Part shown: positions 12,271 to 25,300 of the stretch, in pieces
How the letters are laid out: every line of letters begins with the position of its first letter
Position numbering within the stretch: the stretch's first letter is position 1
Assembly (NCBI GenBank): GCA_950022655.1
Contig: OX465579.1
Location: 79,123,193-79,187,192, forward strand
DNA from: Alentia gelatinosa
Lineage: Eukaryota > Annelida > Polychaeta > Phyllodocida > Polynoidae
Direction of reading: 5' to 3'
DNA: 64,000 nucleotides
Notes under the pieces: model-generated
Database searches by the model: none
What the model was told of the DNA's origin: nothing
Seen by the model: the letters and a program-made list of their open reading frames with translations, nothing else
Position numbers and translations under genes: made by a program

Positions 12271-12314
12271 AAGTCAGGAATTTTTCAGTTCGCACCCCCC
12301 CCCCCCCCCCCCCC

Positions 12315-13130
12315 ACACTTTCAAAATGTTCTGACGCCCCTGGCCAGACAGTCAGAGCCTCTCGGACTGGATACCGGTACCGTATTTTCACACATTTTTA
12401 ACTATGTACATGTATATATATGTCTAGATCGTCGTTTTTCTTCCTCATCACTACAATGTACAGGGTTTTGCTATCTTATGAGATGCAGCTGGCATATGGA
12501 TTTCTACTGGAACTTAACCTACCGACTTAGGCCTACATGGCCTAATTGACTTCAAGTTCAAGTCAATTCTGCCTTGTGTGTGTTCGCAAACCAAGTCAAT
12601 ATTAGATTATTATGAGGACTGAGTCAAAATGGTCTAAGTTTTGAAATGGAATTCATATAGAATTGCAGATTAATCAATGCAGATATTGTCTAGTATATAA
12701 GTGCATTATTTGTTTTTGAACGGTACATGATGGGACAGATCCTGTTAATGATAATGGAGAAGAACTATCAAATCAATTCTTTAGGTTTATTGAAACATTC
12801 TTGATACTTGATTCTTGATCAAATTCAGATGGCGCAAATATATAATTTCTTATGATAATGTAGTGGGGCGGGGATCCAGCAGTGTTTTGTCCGTTCTAGG
12901 TTCGTCCATACTTTCCGAAAACCGAACCGACCTACGTAATAGCACGTAGGGTGGGACAATCACCAGGAACTAGTGTTCTGGAGGTAGACCTTCCGACGGC
13001 TAGCTAAGCGGCGACCACCATAATATTCTCTTACTTTTACCACACTCTTCCATTATGAATGTAATAACATTAGCTCCTTGTCTAATTTAAGTGCATAGTA
13101 TTCTGGTTGTGCAAACAGTCTGACTACAGA
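12315..13130. other. Intergenic, nothing recognised
   Basis: AT-rich spacer. The only shared element seen is an 18-nt string at 12351-12368 that recurs exactly at 57657-57674, probably from a dispersed repeat. Confidence 0.4.
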
Positions 13131-13330
13131 TTCATTAGGGAGCGTTCATCCTTTATGGCAGGGTGGAGGTGTGGGTTTTGCTCGGTGAATCCTCCAAAAT
13201 GAAGTGCCCACCTCACTTGGGAATACCTCCAAATGAAATGTCCTCCCCCCAGGAAATACCTAGAAATAAAACACTCCCTCCCTCCCATAGGCAAATACCC
13301 TGATATACAACGTTCCCGACCGCAGGCAAT
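13131..13330. mobile_element. Partial copy of the TTAGGGAGC element
   Basis: TTAGGGAGCGTTCAT followed by TTTATGGC and a G-rich zone at 13134-13168 matches the terminal repeat of the element at 20-878. Inside are degenerate short repeats built on GGAATACC and CTCC. No opposite end was found, so the copy looks truncated. Confidence 0.5.
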
Positions 13331-15235
13331 AGCCTTAAATTGATTCTTTCCCATATACACATGTATACATATATGTACACATATACATGTACAGCTATCT
13401 GGCCCTGGAGAAATGTGGGCCGCTAGATATGGTTTAAGAGCAATTACTGCAAACTGGTAAGCATATCTATACAATTAGGTATGGTAAAATTGGTAGAAAA
13501 GCTGACTTTACAGGACAAACCCTCTCTCAGATAGACCAATAATGACAAAATGAGATGTCATGCCATCTAGGTGAAGAAAATTTATAACACTTCCAAACGT
13601 CCAGCAGGTGACTGGAAATGACTGCACATACACCAGCAACCAACTGATTACTTAATGAAACTTATTTCTGGTATTAAAATATGTGTATACATCCTAATGT
13701 ACTAAAAATGTCTCTGATTCAAGTCCTGTATGGGTCTGAGTATGACAGGTTCAATAACCTGGTCAGTGGATGAAGGTAAGGGGTGTATGTGTGGGAGTAG
13801 GGGGAGGTGCTAATATGGAGTGACTGGGATGGTATGTTCATATGCCTACCCTTCTACCGACCCCATACCTCTTTACTGGGTCTGTGTTTCTGTGAAGAAC
13901 ACCCTCCGTTCTGGGCAAAAGTGTCAGCATACGCGGGCTGACCGTTTATATACGGGGGTTTCAGGTCTATACTGGTTATATAGTAATGAATTGCCTATAA
14001 GATGTATATCTATAGTATAAGTATGAAGAAACAATAATTATTAAATGGAATCTTTATTAGATATATGTGTAATTCTAAACAACAAACAATAAAATCTAGA
14101 ATAAGGAATGAATTAATGAATAAGTTGATAAATATTTGTACAAATTTAATGCTCTGTTTGCTCAATTGAATGCCAGCCCACCCAATGCCTCTACCTGCAG
14201 CCTGTCCTGACCCTCTCACCTACCAACTGTGTAACCGCGACAGCTTAAACACCTACCCGCTTCCGACCACCATGGACTGCCCCCTCCACTCACAAGGCCC
14301 GCCCAGACCCACTAGACAACTTCCACACACTTAATATATCGTTTAGATAAGCTCCTGTATAGAACACATGTTGTATACAATCACCCTAGGAAACGCACCT
14401 CTAATGGTAAAAAATAGTTTCCATCTGGCATCTGGAATAATACAGAAGAAGTATTGCACTGCCCTGCGCCTAGCCTATAAAAAGTTATATTTTTCATCTT
14501 TCCACTCCACCTCCCCTCCAATTGAAACAATAATTTAGGTCTTAGATTAACATCGTTGTACATACAATACAGCCTTAGTTTTACGTCAGAATAAATAATA
14601 TCATAAAAAATAAATAGATAGATAAAACCCTTGAATATGCAATTCAACCAATATATATCTTACCTTTGTCCCATTAGGAATGTCATATAACCCATTTGAT
14701 ACATTACAAAATCATCAGCATATATTTCACCATGAGATGACAAAGAATACATTTATTGAGTTTGTGTTTTAAATCATAATGTCTAGTTTTTGAGATTCAT
14801 GATTAGATATATTTGTCCAAAATAATTGTTTTGCCTAGAATTAAGTCTATTAGCCGCTCTGTGTATACCAGAGAGTGTTTGTACTTTGGAAATAGTACAG
14901 ATTCCATGGCTAACAGTGGTGTCTTATGATGCTTACTACCAATGTGTAACAATTAAACAAGGTCTAAAAACTGAGACAATAATCAACTCCTAAGTTTGGA
15001 CAACCTCTCTTTGTCTTTAGAGTGTCACCTCTTGTTCCAACACTCCTATCTGAAAGAAAACAACACCTCTGCATTCATACCCGCCACTCATACCCTATGT
15101 GTGAAAGCCTCGGCCGCAGTCGGACAGCACAATGTTTGGCCGAACGACCGCGTTGCCATGCAACATGACCGCATGGGGGCGCTGAACGGAAAAACTGCTA
15201 ATTAATCTTGATAATCTGGGATGTTTACCCCATAC
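13331..15235. other. Intergenic, nothing recognised
   Basis: AT-rich spacer with no convincing gene. A self-complementary CATGTATACATATATGTACA-type stretch lies near 13360-13395. The C-rich stretch at 14170-14320 shows no coding signal. Confidence 0.35.
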
Positions 15236-15470
15236 TGAGAAGCTGTTTCTGAAAGGGTGTCCGTCTGAGGTGGTCGCTTATGCGGGGTTTTGGACTTTTT
15301 GTACCGAAATAACTGTCCGCTTATGCAGGGTATCCATTTACGCGAGGTGCCGCCTACGTGGGGTGCCCGCTTACACAGGATTAGAATAAATATCTAAAGG
15401 AGGAAAAAAATTCACTTCTGAGCAAAACTGTCTGCTTACTCGGGTTGTCTGCTAGGCAGGGTTTTACTGT
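15236..15470. repeat. Degenerate CCGCTTA/GCGGGGT repeat
   Basis: Short degenerate tandem motifs of the form GTCCGCTTATGCGGGGT occur four to five times and end in GGTTTTACTGTA. A related sequence lies at about 53025-53155 and ends GGGTTTTACAGTA. It looks like a dispersed repeat family. Confidence 0.55.
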
Positions 15471-15830
15471 ATGTCTATTTCTGTCTATGTCTATTTCTGT
15501 CTGTTTTCTGTCTCCAGATGTCTGCTTCTCTGTCTGTCTCCCTGAAACTATCCCTGTCTATATACTATATATATTACTCTCTCTGTTTACATATTTGTCT
15601 CTGTCCCTGTCTGTCCATATGTATGTCATGCCAAATCTTTGTCTCTGTCCCTGTTGGTTGGCATGTATGTTTGACTATTTCGCATTGTAGGCTATGTGTC
15701 TTTCTGTATCTCTGTCTCATTGTCTCTGTCCCTATCTGTATATCTCTGACTCTCTGTCCCTTGGGAGTCTTCCTTCTGTCTTTGTCATCATCCGCATCAT
15801 TATCTGTCTCCCTCCCTGTCTTCATGAAAA
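15471..15830. repeat. Pyrimidine-rich degenerate TCTG repeat
   Basis: About 360 bp dominated by TCTGTC, TCTGTCC and CTCTGTC units, interrupted in places. The open frames in it are low-complexity artefacts. Confidence 0.8.
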
Positions 15831-16164
15831 TCGATGATCAAGGGTTTCAGCAAGTCTATGATAAAGTCTCAGGTGCAAGGCTTGATGACATGGTTGATGG
15901 GAGTAAAACTGGTTTGTCAGGTCTGTACTGAATACAGTGCATTAAGATCTGTCCAATCAGATTTGGAATGTAAATACCACATTTAGACAATATTATCATC
16001 TAATAGTTTCCTTTTCTAGTAGCGGATTACAGTAGCCATAACTAAGTGTTTATCATTTCATGAAAGGATTGACAAAGTGAATCCTTTTGTCATCAAAAAG
16101 ACTAGAAATAAAAATGTCTATTTTTAGGAACAAGTCAGTAGTTGGGCAGAGGGTATGGTAAAAG

Positions 16165-16561
16165 CGGGCTCCCACTATCACGATTTGCGCCTCCGACACA
16201 CTACGATAGCCTTACGATAACCGTTCCGATAAAAAATTTTTGTCGGGATGAATGGCTCTATCGCGGAAGTGGGTTTTGTGTTCCGATGAGTACTACAACA
16301 CACTCCAACACACACTGACACACTCCGATAGTGCTACGATAGAAATGCTGTGTCGTAGGTCTTCCGACAAAATCGAACATGTTCGGTTTGTCGGAGTGTG
16401 TCGGAGTGTGTCGGAAGCATTCTCTATTGATGTAGACTATGCACACCCCCCATCCCACACCCCGGGTTTTGCCGTAGTGGTAAAAGTCCATCGGAGTGTG
16501 TCGGGATCATTTCGCATATAGCAAAAAAGGTGATTTTCTAACATTCCGCTTGTGGATAATG

Positions 16562-16653
<92 letters not shown>

Positions 16654-16985
16654 ATCCCGATAGCCGATCCCGGTTAAAAGCTGACACACCCCCTCCCCCC
16701 ACACACATACACACTTTGGGTTCCTGGCCCCCATCCCCCCTCCCCCAGAATTTTCGTTTCCGTTTCAATTAATTGTATATAATGGTCTTAATTGTTTGGT
16801 CCACTGCTTCCGACACACTCCGACAAGGCTTACGACACACTACGACAAGGAAAATCCCTGTCGGAAGGGCTCTGTCGGAGTGTGTCGAAGTGTGTCGTAA
16901 GGCCTTGTCGGAGTGTGTCGTAACGGTTTGGCGGGAAAAGAAAGGTTGCCACGGTACCGACACACTCCGACACAACCAGCTCACT
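16165..16985. mobile_element. Foldback element with CCGACACACT motif arrays
   Basis: Two arrays of CCGACACACTCCGACA and its reverse complement (about 16190-16505 and 16805-16980) flank a long AT dinucleotide run. In the second array arms of about 31 bp (about 16808-16840 and 16888-16921) form an imperfect hairpin. The first 80 bp align with the left ends of the elements at 24090 and 56757 (TACGATA, CCGATAAAAAAT, GTCG). No transposase is visible. Confidence 0.6.
16564..16650. repeat. AT dinucleotide microsatellite
   Basis: About 43 uninterrupted AT units inside the CCGACACACT element. Confidence 0.95.
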
Positions 16986-17223
16986 TGCAGGGCTTTATCA
17001 ATATAGGAAATATATAGAAAATATGATTTTCTTCAATTTTCTCCAAAAAAACTGAGTGAATTGGTGTTTTTTATCAATTGTATCAGAAATACAAACGAAT
17101 ATCAATAATCGTGTATCTCAAACCCTTATTACAGTATAGACTACATTATTATAGTGTAATAGTCATAGTTACAGTAGTCAATAATGATCTAGTATCAGAT
17201 ACCATGTGTATCAGTACTTATCC

Positions 17224-17346
17224 CGCCCAAACAAAGAAAAACTAAGGTCATCATCTGTTTATGTTGGCATACAGCTATGGAACTCACTAACAGCGGAGTT
17301 ACAAGCTGAAAAATCACGACAAAAGTTCAAAGTTAGGCTTGATACC
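17224..17346 (+). pseudogene. LINE reverse transcriptase C-terminal fragment
   Basis: One open frame reads VYVGIQLWNSLTAELQ and then SRQKFKVRLDTG. The LWNSLP-type motif followed by a basic FK..L segment is the usual C-terminal end of CR1/RTE-like LINE proteins. Nothing upstream in the same frame extends it, so this is an isolated fragment. Confidence 0.6.
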
Positions 17347-17369
17347 GGACCCCTGCTCATTTTACCAGG

Positions 17370-18366
17370 CCTTTAAAGTTGGGAAATTGATGGTGAAATG
17401 TTAGATTCTCTGCAGTAAGCTGGAAGCCTGTGTGGGCATTCTAACCTCTAGATGACATATATATGAGCGCGTTTTCCCACACTCCAAAAACTCCACAAAG
17501 CACCACTTTCAAGTACCCATGGCCAGCACCCAGTGCAGATACATAGTTACTGGTGTTTGGTCTTTTCCCATGTGAATGTATATGAGAGCACACCAATGAG
17601 ACTAGGGGACACTCATTACCGGTGAGAGGTATGCCAGTCTCACTAAACTGAAACCCATTTTTACTTTCATAACATTGGTACCAACCTTTCACTCCAATCA
17701 AAATAACTATATCAAGTTAGTCTTTGACTATCTGAACGTATGACAATTCTAATGAGTTCAATTCAGAGAATGCTATCACATTCATACATCTTTTGAAATG
17801 CCAAAATACAGTTGGATATTCTGCAGAAATTCTTGGGATTACAGATTGCCACACTCAGGAAAGGATATCCCAATTTTTGGCACCAGAGCTCAGGGGAAGC
17901 CTTGTCTAGGCAATACAAGTAGAATGCCATCGCACAAATGCGGTCTATTACAGATGCTAGGTGAATGTTCACCTAGTTTTTGTTATCATTTACAATCAAA
18001 CCAATACTGCCAACTGAATCAATAAAGATTAACATCTTATCAACCAGTTCTTGTCAGATCCCTGCAAAATAGACCACATAGTGTCAGTTGGCACTATTTG
18101 TCTGCTGATCATGAAAAAATATTTGACTGTAATATCAGAAAGGTCTTGCATGGCAGATCACTAGAAGTCTTAGTATGATGGGCCCCCACTCCACAGCCAT
18201 GGCTCTACCAGGTGTTAGAGTGCCTTACTTATTATCTTCTCTGCCACAATTACCACACGCTATATGTATATTTCTTAATATTACTAGAAGAAATCAGGCA
18301 CTATTGACCTTAAAATTGTATACGTGTCAATGCATAAATCCTAGTTATCCATGTACAAATGTGTGA
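17370..18366. other. Intergenic, no clear gene
   Basis: Between two LINE fragments. Several short open frames occur on both strands but none resembles a known domain. It may be further decayed LINE sequence. Confidence 0.3.
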
Positions 18367-19215
18367 TGGAATATTAATGGTAAATACAAGTGTTACAAGT
18401 CTCTGTAGACAGACGAGTTTAAGATGTTCTTTGGTAAACCGGATTTTATAACTATAACAGAAACGTAATTGACGGACAGGTATCTTAACAATCATCTTGA
18501 TCTAAATAACATGTACATTTTACGTCGTGGTAGAACACATAAGTATCTATGTATATTGTACTATCCTAACTGGAAGAAAATGTTAATAATTTCCATAGAT
18601 ATATAGACCCCAGGAGATGATGCGCCGGGCTTTTGTGCTTTCTGGCATGTAATTGTAAATGATGTTTTTTTCAGATCGTATCCATGGATAATGGGGAATA
18701 TGAATGTAAATAATAAAGCCTAAAATAGAAACAAATACAAAATAATGTCGATTCTTTTAATTAACAATTACCTAGATTTAGTTAAAACTTCCGAAACTTT
18801 TCTGCATAATAGGGGTAAAAGTACTATTGATCACATATACACTTACTGTAGGTACGAAGAACGAGACAGGAATATTGATAAACCACTACTGTTCAGATAA
18901 CGTTGCAATTTTTGCCATAAGAAAGAAAAAAAACCACGATAAAAATGATCAAACATGAGATGACCTTTAGGAAAACAAAGCTTTCAACTAATGAAAAAAA
19001 AAGATGATGAAATTGAAGGGAGCTACAAATAATAGTGAACAAGACACAGACCCATACCAACATTTTGAATCATATTTACATGAAGAACTAGATAACATCT
19101 GTCCCTTGAAAAGCAAAACTATTAAGTAAGTAACAAGTAAAGATCTACTAACATTTTCAGGTGAAAAAAATGGAAAAAGAGCAAAGTTACGAAAAACCAT
19201 AAATATCATTAACAA
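18367..19215 (+). pseudogene. LINE endonuclease domain remnant
   Basis: Pieces of an apurinic-type endonuclease are readable in shifting frames. At 18367 the frame reads WNINGKYKCYKSL, stop, then TDEFKMFFGKPDF and ITITET followed by a stop where the family has a tryptophan (ETWL). Then come a PGDDAPGFCAFW-like segment (about 18608-18655) and LHNRGKSTIDHIYTYC (about 18800-18850), the STxDHIYT motif of LINE endonucleases. An EELDNICPLKSKTIK-like linker lies at about 19085-19130. Stops and frameshifts make it dead. It lies downstream of an RT C-terminus, so the two fragments come from different insertions. Confidence 0.7.
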
Positions 19216-19678
19216 TGGAGCTGAACTATATTTTGCTCAAAAACCATAGTAGATATACAGAATATTACCATGATTTGGATCTGCGTGGCCGTATTATCCA
19301 CGTAGTTGATGTATAGTAACACTCAGAGCAATAAAAAGGAGGATTGCGTAGTGTCAACTAGTGTCTCTATCGAGTTACTCCAACTTGTTTTTGGATTCAG
19401 ATTGTTTGTTGTCAAGAATAGTTATTTACATGATTCATTTTACAGAAGATGATTCATTTCACAATAATTCATTTCCTTTTTTAACAATAGGTGCAGCAAT
19501 CCTATCAGCTGTTGACCATTTTTATAGTCATGTCTAAAAGTCTTGTATGTATATTTACACTTGTCATGATCTAAGCTACGACCTGATTGCTCTAAATTTC
19601 GTCGCGTGATAAAATTTATAACAAAACAAGCACCCTTGATAACGAAACAAGCACCATCAATGTGAAACATGTTGTCAC

Positions 19679-19740
19679 TACACCCCTAGCAGCGGTATGT
19701 AAATAAGGAGTGTTCGACCAAAGGTATAATCTTATATATA
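19679..19740. repeat. Dispersed repeat end shared with 34223
   Basis: CACCCCTAGCAGCGGTATGT followed by GAGTGTTCG and AGGTATA is repeated with few changes at about 34223-34280. The shared boundary suggests the same end of a transposable element family. Confidence 0.5.
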
Positions 19741-19799
19741 TACCACAACATACATACATTCTGAGTTATTGTGGCCATCATACATCTTAAAGCCACGGG

Positions 19800-20210
19800 A
19801 TGAGTCACATGAGATCTAATGCTGATTCCTCATTTATAGGCAGTGCTTTATGGTTAAGAACTGTTGATGGCTGTCTGAAGAGGGACGCGTATGGATCCTG
19901 TGCAATAAGTGGCTGGACCAATATCTCGCGTTTTATGCATTCATATCACTCTGTCTGTAAGATAAAACACAAGGGTGTGTACATCATAGGAATGGAAGAT
20001 TATATTCAAAGTGAGCCATATGACTCATTCATACTGGGACCCTCTAATCTACTATCCATTTGTACTAAATATATTTTCCTGCGTACTAACAGTTCTCATT
20101 GCAATATTATGAGGATGTTGAACTCATATCTCTTAGATAATAATGCCATAGCAAAGGTTATTGGAATACATAAGGCATGTACTTATATGAAGTATTTCTA
20201 TGGAATATAA
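19800..20210 (+). other. Unrecognised 136-codon open frame
   Basis: An ATG-initiated frame ends at 20210. I recognise no domain, signal peptide or repeat. Amino-acid composition follows the AT-rich DNA, and AT-rich non-coding sequence continues on both sides. It could be chance, a TE fragment or a small taxon-restricted gene; chance is most likely. Confidence 0.15.
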
Positions 20211-20349
20211 ATGTGATCATATATATCTGAAAATGTCACACACTGCTTTAATAAAATGGGACAACTCCTTATTTCAGGGTTGTAGAGAGCTATGGGGAGC
20301 TATGGGGCTACACAGAGTTATAAAGGTCTGTATACACAAATAATCCATT

Positions 20350-21480
20350 TGTCAAAGGCGTAGTGGAAACTCAGCCAATCTCATCTGGTATTGGGTAGTG
20401 CTTCTGTGAGGGCACGCAAGGGTTGAGCAGGTGGTGACCGTTTGGAGCTGCTCTGCGATCTGCTCAGGTGGCCGTGATGTCACAGTGTGCTCTACTACCA
20501 TGTGCCAGCAATGGTCGCCTCCCGTGCCTCCTATTCTCTTCATCCATTGATTTTTCTGGTCGCTCCAAGTCTAGCAACACCACCACCGCCGCCATCCGCC
20601 GCCGCTACCACCGTCATGGCGGGGTCTGCCATAATGAATGCGCCTCTCGACGACCGGGCGCGCCGAGTGCTGGCTAGCCGGGCCCGCCTGCTCTGCTCCA
20701 CCGCCGGCTGACTGCTGGTGCTGCTGGAGCAGGGTGCTGCCGCCAGTGGAAGCAATAGCAGGAGGACATCTCCGGGCATACAGACGGCGCCAGACTGGGC
20801 AGCCATTGCACGCGCAGGGCTGTCTTCCTATATCCCACCCCACACATATATGTATTCTACGTGCCGAGGGCTGACGAGCAGAGCACAGGAGCAGCTGGTG
20901 GACTGAACACCTTAGGAGGGGCTTGTTTAAGTCCGAAGGATCTGAGAGCCTCTGACTGCAGCTCGGGGTCTGTGGCAGGCAGATGTGTGTGAGCCCAGGC
21001 TGAATCACCAAGGTGACATATTGTAGGCGCCACCTTGTGCTGACCCGGCCGTTCTTCCGGGAGGGCGGGGAGAGCCTTCTGGCCCGCGTGGACCTTAGCA
21101 CCACCACCGCTTGCACCACCACCACCACCGCCACCGCCACCGCCGCCAGCACCACCCACCCATCGTCACCATCTGGCAGCCTTGGACGTGAGCAGCTCGG
21201 ACAGTGGAGGACGGACAGGGATACCGGGGAAAGAGCAACTCAACACACTGGGGTAACACGGGAGTATCTTCGCCCTACCCCCCTTTAACCCACCGGTCGA
21301 TCCTTGACTGTGGTAGAATTTAGATAATCTCGGGGATTGTACAGTGGACCAATCCATTCGCTACAGTCTGCCTCCCCCCCCCCCCCCCATCACAGTATCA
21401 CTAATCAGCGATTGTGACATAAGGCGGCAGCAGCCAGAAGTAACAGGGGGAGTTGCTGCAATTGCCGGTCAACCTGACCT
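20350..21480. promoter_or_regulatory. GC/CpG-rich block upstream of the Rab first exon
   Basis: Strong local GC and CpG enrichment, clearest at 20450-21260, in an otherwise AT-rich region, 0.3-1.2 kb before the Rab exon 1A start. It contains CCACCGCCGCC-type repeats (20579-20600, 21108-21150) and a CRE-like TGATGTCA near 20476. Long open frames on both strands are low in complexity and unlike known proteins. The best reading is a CpG-island promoter and 5' UTR for the plus-strand Rab gene. A poly-C run (about 21372-21388) follows. Confidence 0.5.
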
Positions 21481-21725
21481 CGGCTGACCCTTGTCCGGGC
21501 ACACCCCCTTGACGCAATATTGATTCATACTTTATTCAAGTTTCACACCCAGAGAAACAATAACCTACACAAACATCACCCACTGTACCCTATTGAGCCA
21601 ACACCCTCACCATACACACCACAAGTGGCAGGCAGTGTAGAAATTGGTTCGGCCACTGAAAAGGCCGAGTTGTCAATAAGCAGTCGGATCCGTCTCTTAG
21701 GACAGTGTGTGTGTTGGCCAACCCC

Positions 21726-21887
21726 ATGCTCCTACGTCCAATCGACCGGAGCTTACACCACGACCTCAATCACAACACTGGAGTAGACCCCGACACCAGG
21801 ATGACGTACAATAACGATATCAAAGTCACGTCCAATGGAATCAGGATGGCAGACGACATCAACTATGACGAGAACGCCATGCATAAG
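21726..21887 (+). CDS. Rab26/37 exon 1A (N-terminal extension)
   Basis: The frame is closed by a stop at 21657-21659. The first ATG after it is at 21726, and another in-frame ATG lies nearer the donor (MADDINYDENAMHK), so the start is not certain. The donor AAG|GTGAGA is strong, and the YD...K ending is the usual residue pattern just before the P-loop strand in Rab26/37. Confidence 0.75.
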
Positions 21888-22325
21888 GTGAGAGGCTTGT
21901 CATCCGTCCCCCCCCCCCAACCCAGCATCATAAAGCACCATATTTTGATAGAATGTATTACTATGTTATTACGAAAGAGAGCAAACTGAACCCATATTCA
22001 GAAATTCAGAAAACCATAATCATCATCGATGCACAATAAAGGAATATTCGAGATTTAGATCTGTTTTCGATTTAACTAATATTAATGCATTGGCATTATG
22101 TGGCATATGTGCGTATGTAATTTAGCCAAATATATTCCTATACACAAAATGATAAGAGAGATAAACTTATAAAATTGAAAGGGGAATATTTACTCTGGAA
22201 ATTTGGCTTACGTACATTAGGGTTACTATTAGTATTCCTAAAAAGCTTACACTTTGTCAATTATCGTGGGTGGTAGGCTCAAGCTAATTAATATAACATA
22301 TATGGGAAATATAAATGTGTATGAC

Positions 22326-22396
<71 letters not shown>

Positions 22397-25300
22397 TTAT
22401 ATATATGGACAATCTAGATAAGGAACAAGCCCATGGCATCTTAATAAAGCTGGTCTCTAGATAGGATGATACCATTCGGTGAGTGGAACCTGTTCCACTT
22501 AATTGGACAAGGATCGAAGTAGCTGCACTGGAAGTGACTGGGCTCGTTCTCGTTAATCACTAACGTCGGTCGACCATTAAAGAGAATGTGACGTCTTGAT
22601 GGGCGATTCCCTGTGCTCCTAAATGTGCCTTCTGGAATGCCCCTCCTTAATTGTAATTACGCCCACTGCCCTTACAGAAGTGTCTGCTATCTAGCAGAAT
22701 GTGCTTGTAGACTGGAGTTGGACGCAATGCCCATTATCTCCCTGAAAGAAGTATTTAGTTGGCAATGATGCAATACACTAGGGATTAATCTAGGAAAGAT
22801 ATTTAGGGTATGGTGTTGATTTTTATTATGTCGAAATACATTTCCGCCGGGACTTTATCACCTACATACTTACAGATACAAGGTAATCCACTCTTTACAT
22901 CGCCGATCAACATAGCTGGTAAACAGTTTCATATATAAAGGTCTATCAATTCAAATATTCACGCAGACAAGTAGTGTTTAGATGGACACACACACTGTAC
23001 CCATAGTCTATTCTGTATATCTGTACACTATGCCATAATAAATCAATTAGAATGACCGATTATCCAATGTAATATCTCGAGATATACCATTGCCATCTAT
23101 TTGCCAGCAAGAATCGTTTCGTTTATTCCATCGAATTATGTTTGCTGCCTATTTGGCATTGCACATATCCTCATTTCACCAAATATAGTTCTCACTTAAC
23201 CTATGGCAATGGAAGCATAAGTTTCGCAAACTTTGGAGTTATATTCTACCACCTAGAATGTCTATAGGAAATAAACATGTCGACTCATATTAGAAAGGCT
23301 GTTTCATTGGCTAAATCTCTTTCAATGCAATATACAGCTTATAGTGGGCGCTTGTTGATAGTGGTTCCATTACACCATATGAATGAGCTAAACTCCCTCC
23401 ATAAACCCCCATAAAAAGCATTGCCTGTCGTCATCATTAAGGGTAAAAACACCATTAGACCATTAACTTCCACAGTCAGTATAATGAATAGAAGAACGTG
23501 GCTTATGAGGATAAAGTGAATAATTATACTGTACCCAAGGGAGACGCATATCATGCTTGATAGAGACTCAGAAACACATAGACTATGCGTAAAATACGGG
23601 TAACAATTATGTCATTACGGTTCTCTCCTTGTAAGTGTAATCAATTATCAGTAAGATGAAGAAGGGTTTCTTATCGGTTATTTGCTTGGAATATTACCTT
23701 TGGTTTACCATAGATATTATATGAATACAGTGGTAGCACAAAACACTGAATCATACAAAATTCTTAAATTAATATCCAAAAGGAAAACTATAGTTAAATT
23801 AGCATCTATGTCATATGAAGAAGTATTGTAATCAGATTCATACAATTCATGTACCTCCGCATAAAATCCAAAATAGTGTATATGTTACTTGGTATATGGA
23901 CAAATTTTATGGTATATGGACAAATTTTACCTGTGGGTTTGTCATAAGTACCAAACGAATTATGGGCTAGCAGTAGCCTTATTATTAAGTTGATATTGTA
24001 ACTATACGTATACCTTGTAAGGCGATACCAGGAAGACCAATCGTTTTGCGATTGAGGTATATGCCCTTTTATTGATCTATGTTATACACTTAGGCCCGGC
24101 GTCCACCTACTACGATATGGCTCCAATAGGGTCTACGATGTACCTCCCGATAAAAAATCTAAATCGCGTCGTAGGGTCACCTAATATCGCGCAGTTGACC
24201 AAGTCTCTGCGATTAGACACCGACAAAAACCCCATACAATACGTGGTGGATTGGCATGTCTAGACATATGTCTACGATTTTGCACCTTCCCGATATGTCT
24301 CCGATATTGACTTTTCGTATCGGTGCCATGTCGGTAGGTCTACGATTCTATCGTAGTAGGTGGACGCCGGGCCTAACTCTCTATCGTAGTAGGTGGACGC
24401 CAGGCCTAACTGAATCTACCAGGGATCTGTACTTGTTTATGTGATCAATAAAGGAACCATAAAAAAAATACGAATACAATATCTGATATGATATTCATTT
24501 TATATAACATCCATCCATATTACGGAGTTTTCTCATACCTGGAACAGCTAATTAAGGTAATACTAATCTACTCTCGATGGTGAAACGGGGAAAGATTATT
24601 AGTACCTTTCAGATATATCCCTCCACTTCCACATCTGGTAAGTTTCAAATCAACATTGTGCCGGAAGCCGTAACGTATACACACTGTGTGAATAAAGGGA
24701 GGCAGGATGGGGAACGGGAGAATCCAGCTCACGTAGCGGACGATTGCATTAGAACGAACAAAAATCAACAACAATAATCATTTCATAAAATATTTTTACA
24801 CATTAGTCTACTTTTAAATCTACAGTTTCTCATTGGTGGCATGCATTGTATTGCCTGAGAAATAAGACCAATGGAAATTGCCACCTTTATTTGTTATTGT
24901 GTGGACGCTGTGTGAACTAAGATTTCCAGCCCCTATGCTGTACTGTATCAAGTATGAAGCGAGGACGAAATGCGTAAATATATCGCTAAAACTGGTTTTG
25001 AATAAATTGCTATTGTGTAGCTAGTTCGAGGTGCACTTCTGTCGAAGAAAATCTTCTCAGAACCATGCTATAAATAGCACCTACTAGGCAGGGTCTGAAA
25101 ATTTTATGCAACATCAGCCGTCAAGCCCGGGATAGGAGAACTTTCCATTTCCTTCGCATCTTGTTACATTGCTTTTTCGCCACCATATTTAGACATGTTC
25201 TGTATGCTTCATAATGCGTTTAAATTAGATATCCCATGAATTCATATTGCCAATGTCATTTTTGTTCTAGGTTTCAGCGAGCGAGCAGTTAATCATAGAA

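Noticed and set aside
15445..15931. Cys/Leu/Ser-rich frames
   Set aside because: They follow the TCTG simple repeat.
16507..16768. IYIYIY frames over AT runs (also near 22284, 58640 and 58901)
   Set aside because: Direct translation of AT microsatellites.
20571..21155. 194-codon minus-strand frame, and a Gly-rich frame at 20857-21159
   Set aside because: Low complexity from GCC repeats, no known domain, and overlapping open frames on the other strand; better explained by CpG-rich promoter sequence.
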